From JANNHP01 sp031404455 (GTDB lineage: Bacteria; Planctomycetota; JAJSAM01; JAJVHW01), in contig JANNHP010000312.1 of NCBI GenBank assembly GCA_031404455.1, positions 32,485 through 96,484 on the forward strand: 64,000 bases of DNA, written 5' to 3'. How positions within the stretch are numbered: position 1 is the first letter of the stretch; each line of letters starts with the position of its first letter. Below are positions 59,897-64,000 of this stretch, in pieces. Position numbers and translations under genes: made by a program. The notes below the pieces were generated by a model. That model searched no databases. It saw only the letters and a program-made list of their open reading frames with translations, and was not told the DNA's origin.

Positions 59897-59983
59897 CGAC
59901 CCGGCTGAAGCCGGGACTACAAACCAACGCACGAACTCGCGACTCGCCTGCGCGGGTTCGTAGTCCCGGCTTCAGCCGGGTCG
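59897..59983. repeat. Perfect 24-base inverted repeat (REP-like)
   Basis: Arms 59897-59920 (core ACCCGGCTGAAGCCGGGAC) and 59960-59983 are exact reverse complements; each arm itself contains a CCGGCTGAAGCCGG palindrome. The 39-base interior pairs further with mismatches. Elements with this core are seen as dispersed repeats in several GC-rich genomes. It sits between the DUF92 start and the stop of the next gene. Confidence 0.7.
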
Positions 59984-60000
59984 CTTGCGGCTCGCCAGCG

Positions 60001-61749
60001 TCACTGCGCCTTGATCGCCTGGTACAGGAAGTTCAAGAGCAGCCGCTGCATCGCGTACGCCCCGCGCAGGTTGCCCTCCCGCTGGAACATGTGGCCGAGC
60101 GCGTGGACGACGCGGCCCTTGCCGTGGGGGAAGGTGACCGCGACGAGCTTCGAGCCGTACTTCCTGTCGAGTTCCGCCGAGACCGCGAGCACCTCGACGG
60201 ACTCGGGCTTCAGGATCGAGAAGAGGATGCTCGAGTCCTCGAGCCACCATCGCGACGTCTCGGCCTCGGGCGGGAGACCTGCGAGGAGCTGATGTTTGCC
60301 GGGCGCGATCGTGAACGTGATGGTCGTGTCGGGCGTCATCACGAGGCGGGCACCGTCGCGCAGCGACTTCAGGTAGCCGGGGAACGCCTTCTCGACCACG
60401 TTCTCCACACCCCAGTCGCTCGTGAAGAGGTAGCCGCCGTCCCGCACCCAGCGCTCCAGGTTCTCGAGAGTTCGCGGACTCGCGGGCTTACCCGTGCAGT
60501 TGTAGAAGATGGCGCGGATCTCCTGGTCCGGCGCATTGCGCGCGAGGTCGTCGGACGAGAGCGTGCCGTGGCCGAGGCCGAGCGCCGTCATCACGAGTTC
60601 GCCGTGGTCGTAGTCGCCCGCGACGACCTTCACGTTCCGGTCCGTCGTGCGAAGTCGCAGTCCGTTGACGAGCGAGCGCGTGAACGGATCGCCGTTCAGC
60701 TTGCCCGCGGCCGCGGCGTTCGCGCGGCCTGCGTCGTCCTTGCCGAAGTTCTCGTCGAGGTTCGATCCGACGCCCGTCCCGAACCGCGCGCCCGATCCGA
60801 CGCCGATCGCCGACGACCCGCCCGGCTGCGCCCACGGAGATCCGCCCGAGGGCTCGTCGAACACGAGGCCCGTGTCGTCCGCGCGCGGCGTTCCCGTGCC
60901 CTCGCGGCCCTTCGGGTTCGGCGAGACGGGAAGCGTGGAGTCGGGAGTCTCGACCGGAACGGTCGTGTCGGGACGTGCCAGATCGACCGCGCGGCGCGAC
61001 GTCTCGACGACCGGAACGTTCTCGGCTTCGAACCGGGTCGTGTCGCGCAGCGTGATGCGGACCGTCGTGTCGGTGTCGTCGTCCGCCGACTTCGGCGGCT
61101 TCGGCAGGATGAGCACGACGCTGAGCAGGATGGCGTGGAGGGCGACCGAGATGCCCCACCACGGGAGCACGCGGACCGCCTGGCGCGAGATGACGACGAA
61201 GTCGGCCTTCGGCTCGGTCGCGTGCAGACGGTGCGGTGCGGACGTGAGATGCGGCGCCGAATGCGCGGCGGTCGCGGCTCGCGCAGGAACGAACGGACGC
61301 GCGACGGGCGGCGGCGGCGCGTCCTCGAGTTCGAGTCGCGCGGGCGCGGCGGTCGCGGCGACCGCCGTCGCGGCTCCGGACGCGTCGTCCTGCGGGATCG
61401 GGCCCGTCTTGGCGAGCGCGGATTCGGCGGCGTAGGGCGCCTGCGTCGCAGCGACCTCGGGCGTGATCTCCACGACTGTGATTCGCGCCCAGCCGACCTG
61501 GATCATCTCGTTCGTCGCGAGGAGCGCGTGGTCCACGCGTTCGCCGCGAAGGCGCACGCCGATCTTCGTCGGGAGGGCGTCCACCTCGACGCGCTCGCCC
61601 TTCTGGCGGAAGATGGCGTGGCGCGCCGAGAGACCGGGCGACGTGAGCGCCAGCCCCTCCGGCGGATTGCGGCCCACGGTCAGAGCGCCCGCGCGGACCT
61701 CGAGGGTCTGCACGTAGGAGCCGTCTTCGATGCGGAGTTGGAAGCCCAA
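60001..61749 (-). CDS. Membrane protein with FHA domain and amidotransferase-like C-terminal domain
   Basis: 582 residues from TTG 61749 (an in-frame stop lies four codons upstream). An N-terminal FHA domain (about 15-95: LTVGRNPPEG, LSARHAIF) is followed by an Ala-rich linker, one membrane helix (WWGISVALHAILLSVVLIL, about 198-216) and a disordered Thr/Pro region. The C-terminal alpha/beta domain (about 385-580: IRAIFYNCTGKPASPRTLEN, GYLFTSDWGVENVVEKAFP, HGKGRVVHALGHM) resembles DUF4159/ThuA-type class I amidotransferase folds without the catalytic Cys. FHA inside and a sensor-like domain outside suggest a transmembrane signalling role (inference). Confidence 0.75.
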   Translation of the reverse strand: MGFQLRIEDGSYVQTLEVRAGALTVGRNPPEGLALTSPGLSARHAIFRQKGERVEVDALPTKIGVRLRGERVDHALLATNEMIQVGWARITVVEITPEVAATQAPYAAESALAKTGPIPQDDASGAATAVAATAAPARLELEDAPPPPVARPFVPARAATAAHSAPHLTSAPHRLHATEPKADFVVISRQAVRVLPWWGISVALHAILLSVVLILPKPPKSADDDTDTTVRITLRDTTRFEAENVPVVETSRRAVDLARPDTTVPVETPDSTLPVSPNPKGREGTGTPRADDTGLVFDEPSGGSPWAQPGGSSAIGVGSGARFGTGVGSNLDENFGKDDAGRANAAAAGKLNGDPFTRSLVNGLRLRTTDRNVKVVAGDYDHGELVMTALGLGHGTLSSDDLARNAPDQEIRAIFYNCTGKPASPRTLENLERWVRDGGYLFTSDWGVENVVEKAFPGYLKSLRDGARLVMTPDTTITFTIAPGKHQLLAGLPPEAETSRWWLEDSSILFSILKPESVEVLAVSAELDRKYGSKLVAVTFPHGKGRVVHALGHMFQREGNLRGAYAMQRLLLNFLYQAIKAQ

Positions 61750-61820
61750 GCGGGATCAGTTTCGCGGGTCTTGCCGGATGCGCCCGACTCTTCCCCGATC
61801 GGCCTTGCGGAGCCGCCTCC

Positions 61821-62061
61821 TGTAGGGGTGATGACGCCGGGCTCTACGGGTCCGTCCCGCGGACGGACTCGCGGCCCTGGCCGCCGGGACTTACGACACC
61901 GTCCTGCGGACGGTGTCGCGGCGGCCTCCGTGTCCGCCCGGCGTCGCAGGCGCGACCGCTGCGTGACCCTCCTCCCGGCGTCGAACGAAGGGCGGGGACC
62001 GGCGCAACCGTCCACGGGACGGTCGCGTACTGCCCCGGTCCATGAGAGCCCCGCCCCTACA
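61821..62061. repeat. Structured inverted-repeat element with three strong hairpins
   Basis: Tips TGTAGGGG (61821-61828) and CCCCTACA (62054-62061) are inverted repeats; the right tip contains the stop codon of the TPR gene. Inside are three hairpins with a shared GTCC/GGAC core: GTCCGTC-CCGCG-GACGGAC (61850-61868), an 11-base stem with loop TGC (61894-61918), and ACCGTCC-ACG-GGACGGT (62007-62023). No coding frame is convincing in the 61750-62056 gap. It is a non-autonomous repeat or structured RNA of unknown class. Confidence 0.55.
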
Positions 62062-63196
62062 TCGCCGCGAGCGCGGCGCGAGCCTTCTTCGCCCACTCGG
62101 TACGGGGTGCCCGGCGGACGAGATCCTCCCACTCGCGGCGCGCGCGGGCCTTCGCCTCAGCGGCCCCCGGGGTGTCCGCGGGGGCGAGCTCCACGAAGAG
62201 TTCGCCCGCGTGGAACTGCGCCGCGGCGACGAAGTCGACGGCGCCCTCGGCGTCGCGGTGGAGGAGCAGCACCTTCAGGTAGCGCTCCTGCGCCTCCTCG
62301 CGCGCCGCGCGGTCGGTCTTCTCCCTGCCGCGCCGCCACGCAAGGTCGGCGAGGAGCGTGTTGCCCACGGCGAGGACGAACGGGTCGTCGGACGCGGCGA
62401 CGCGCGCGGCGAGCGACTCGAGCGACGCGCCGCACGCGGCCTTCGCGACGTCGCAGCGCAGTGCGAGCTCCGCGCGCGAGGTGCCCTGAGGGCGGATGGC
62501 GTCGAACGTCCTCGCCGCCTCGGCCTTGCGCGTCGCGTCGTCGGATCGCAGAGCGCCGCGGGCCGCGGCCCACGTGGCGAGGAACCTCGCGCCGAGCGAC
62601 TCGTCCTCGGTCGCGCCGAGCGTGCGGGACGCCGCCTCGTACTCGGCCTTCGCGTCGTCGTCGCGTCCGAGGTCGAGAAGCATCCGCGCGCGCATCCCGC
62701 GCGCCTCGATCACGAAACGAGACCGCGGCCGCTCCTGCGCGAACGCCGCGAGCGCGCGCTCGGCCGCGGCAAGGTTGCCCTCGGTCGCGTACGACTCCGC
62801 GCGGCGGAATGCGGCCTCCGACTGCGCCCAGAGCGGCGACGCCGAGTTGCGCGCGGCGCTCGCAAGCTTCGAGCGCGCCGTGTCGAATCGTCCCGCGGCG
62901 ATGAGCGAGAGTCCCTCGGCGAGGTCGGCCGGAAGCGACGAGGGATCGTGGACGACGCGCTTCACCTGCGCGCGCGGGAGCGTCTGCTTCGTCGCCACGC
63001 CGGGGACGCGGTAGACGATGCCGTCGAGGTTCTCCTCGGTCACGGAGAGGTTGCTCGACGCGAATTCTGGCGCGGTCGGCGGGTCCGACGCCTGCGACGC
63101 GCCGAGCGTGCGGCCGTCGGTGAGGAGGATCACGTCGCCCGCGAGAGCCGATCCGCAGAGCGCCGCGACGAGCGCAGCGACGAGCGCCCGTCTCAT
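62057..63196 (-). CDS. Secreted TPR-like repeat protein
   Basis: 379 residues. A signal peptide (ALVAALVAALCGSALAGD) is followed by a small beta segment (VILLTDGRTLGASQ, LDGIVYRVPGVATKQTLPRA) of the kind that precedes helical repeats in secreted proteins. Then come tetratricopeptide-like helices (about 85-375: LIAAGRFDTARSKLASAAR, EGNLAAAERALAAFAQERP and others). Probably a periplasmic scaffold. Its stop TAG lies in the tip of the adjoining repeat element; its start overlaps the xdhC-like gene stop. Confidence 0.75.
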   Translation of the reverse strand: MRRALVAALVAALCGSALAGDVILLTDGRTLGASQASDPPTAPEFASSNLSVTEENLDGIVYRVPGVATKQTLPRAQVKRVVHDPSSLPADLAEGLSLIAAGRFDTARSKLASAARNSASPLWAQSEAAFRRAESYATEGNLAAAERALAAFAQERPRSRFVIEARGMRARMLLDLGRDDDAKAEYEAASRTLGATEDESLGARFLATWAAARGALRSDDATRKAEAARTFDAIRPQGTSRAELALRCDVAKAACGASLESLAARVAASDDPFVLAVGNTLLADLAWRRGREKTDRAAREEAQERYLKVLLLHRDAEGAVDFVAAAQFHAGELFVELAPADTPGAAEAKARARREWEDLVRRAPRTEWAKKARAALAAM

Positions 63197-64000
63197 CGCT
63201 TCAGAGCCTTGCCCTTCACGTCACCCGTGCCCGCCTCGCGGCGCACGCGCACCATCTCCGCCACGATCGCGACGGCGATCTCGCCGTGCGTCCGCGCGCC
63301 CACGTCGAGACCGACCGGCGCGCGCAGGCGCGCGATGTCCTTCTTTCCGACGCCGTGCTCCGCGAGGAACGCGTGACACTTCCTCACCTTGTTCGAGCTG
63401 CCGATCATGCCGACGTAACGCGCCTTCCCGCCGAGGCAGAACTTCACGCAGAGCTCGTCGAGGCGGTGCGAGCGCGTCACGACCACGCAGTAGCTCGCGC
63501 GGCTGAGCTGGGGGCCGAGGGTCTCGAAGATCGCCGGGAACGGCTTCGCGACGACGCGGTCGGCGTCCGGGAAGCGCGCCGCGTTCGCGTGGCTCGCGCG
63601 GTCGTCGGCCACGACCAAGCGGAAGCCCGCGACCTTCGCGATCGCGGCCACGGCGTGCGCCAGATGGCCCGCGCCGAAGAGGAAGCACGTCGGCACCGTG
63701 AGCGGTTCCACGAACACCTCGATCGTCCCGCCGCAGATGAGCTCGGAGTCGTCCGCGGCCTCGGTGGTGAGTTCGAACTGCGCGCGCGCGCACGTCTCCG
63801 TCTCGATCGCGGCGAGCCCGAGCCGCCGCACCTCGTCCTCCATGCTGCCGCCGCCGACGGTCCCGCGCGTCGAGCCGTCGGCGAGGACGAGCATCTTCAT
63901 CGCGTCGCGCCCCGGCACTGAGCCGCGCGTGCCGATCACGGTCGCGAGCGCCGCCTCGCCGCCGCGCGCGCGGATCTCGGCGATCTCGGCGAAGAGGTCT
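63193..64000 (-). CDS. XdhC/CoxI-family protein, 5' end outside the window
   Basis: At least 268 residues, read from the right edge. The N-terminal XdhC domain is visible (GGEAALATVIGTRGSVPGRD, MLVLADGSTRGTVGGGSME), followed by the Rossmann domain (FLFGAGHLAHAVAAIAKVAG) and the C-terminal LRAPVGLDVGARTHGEIAVAIVAEM. XdhC proteins bind molybdenum cofactor and support its sulfuration and insertion into xanthine dehydrogenase or CO dehydrogenase-type enzymes. Partners would lie beyond the edge. Confidence 0.92.
   Translation of the reverse strand, partial: DLFAEIAEIRARGGEAALATVIGTRGSVPGRDAMKMLVLADGSTRGTVGGGSMEDEVRRLGLAAIETETCARAQFELTTEAADDSELICGGTIEVFVEPLTVPTCFLFGAGHLAHAVAAIAKVAGFRLVVADDRASHANAARFPDADRVVAKPFPAIFETLGPQLSRASYCVVVTRSHRLDELCVKFCLGGKARYVGMIGSSNKVRKCHAFLAEHGVGKKDIARLRAPVGLDVGARTHGEIAVAIVAEMVRVRREAGTGDVKGKALKR

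Noticed and set aside
1..64000. CRISPR arrays, tRNA or rRNA genes
   Set aside because: No regularly spaced direct repeats, cloverleaf with TTCGANNC arm, or rRNA-like sequence was seen by eye; a covariance-model scan would be decisive.

Overview
This is a GC-rich (about 70%) stretch of a bacterial chromosome. It contains a replication core (dnaA, dnaN, dciA, gyrB at 41-47 kb) and parB with parS sites at 25 kb, so it probably lies near the origin. The cell is a diderm: there are Kdo and LPS-export genes (kdsD and an LptC/LptA-like protein), Tat and lipoprotein signals, and type VI secretion genes. DUF1501-like Tat proteins, EF-hand proteins, multiheme cytochromes and an FHA/glutamine-amidotransferase-like protein, together with bacillithiol genes, recall uncultured Planctomycetota or Acidobacteriota. 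No rRNA or marker outside housekeeping genes fixes the phylum. I see no tRNA, rRNA, CRISPR array or intact insertion sequence.

Layout. 1-11.8 kb (minus strand): a type VI secretion operon, FHA protein > degenerate kinase > tssJ > tssK > tssL > tssM > tagF, running off the left edge. 12-13.7 kb: a lipoprotein, a phosphoribosylanthranilate-isomerase homologue without the usual catalytic Cys, and a small Lys/Ala-rich protein. 13.8-19.5 kb (plus): a secreted protein, then a translationally coupled periplasmic module (Tat-exported DUF1501-like protein, decaheme cytochrome with beta-propeller, eight-EF-hand protein). 19.4-24.9 kb: proline dehydrogenase, carbamoyltransferase, acyl-CoA dehydrogenase, and a membrane TPR/cyclophilin-like protein. 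24.9-31.2 kb: parS/parB, a membrane protein with a leaderless promoter, a phosphoesterase, a sugar-phosphate transferase, a sigma factor and hemW.

31.6-39.5 kb (minus): one long compact operon carrying a MglA-type GTPase fused to a histidine kinase, a glutamine amidotransferase (pabA/trpG), pyrF, a SAM methyltransferase, and bshC-bshB1-bshA (bacillithiol). The methyltransferase overlaps bshC and suggests a modified bacillithiol. 39.6-47 kb (plus): cysteine desulfurase, a large hairpin, dnaA with a clear promoter, a candidate origin region, dnaN, dciA (no recF) and gyrB. 47.3-56.8 kb: MshEN-domain protein, tatA/B, the giant LptC/LptA-like protein, kdsD, scpA, fmt, a J-domain protein, a zinc-ribbon protein, folB and hypotheticals. 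57.5-59.9 kb (minus): a three-gene operon of DUF92, UbiA and dolichol/phytol-kinase-like proteins, which together would make a complete prenol-salvage and prenyl-transfer route. 60-64 kb: FHA/amidotransferase-like protein, a TPR protein and XdhC, running off the right edge.

Two genome-wide habits are visible. Many genes overlap by ATGA, GTGA, TTGA or apparently CTGA, and two genes (a sigma factor and fmt) have no ATG/GTG/TTG that preserves their conserved N-termini and seem to start at CTG. Several intergenic inverted-repeat elements end exactly on the stop codons of flanking genes.
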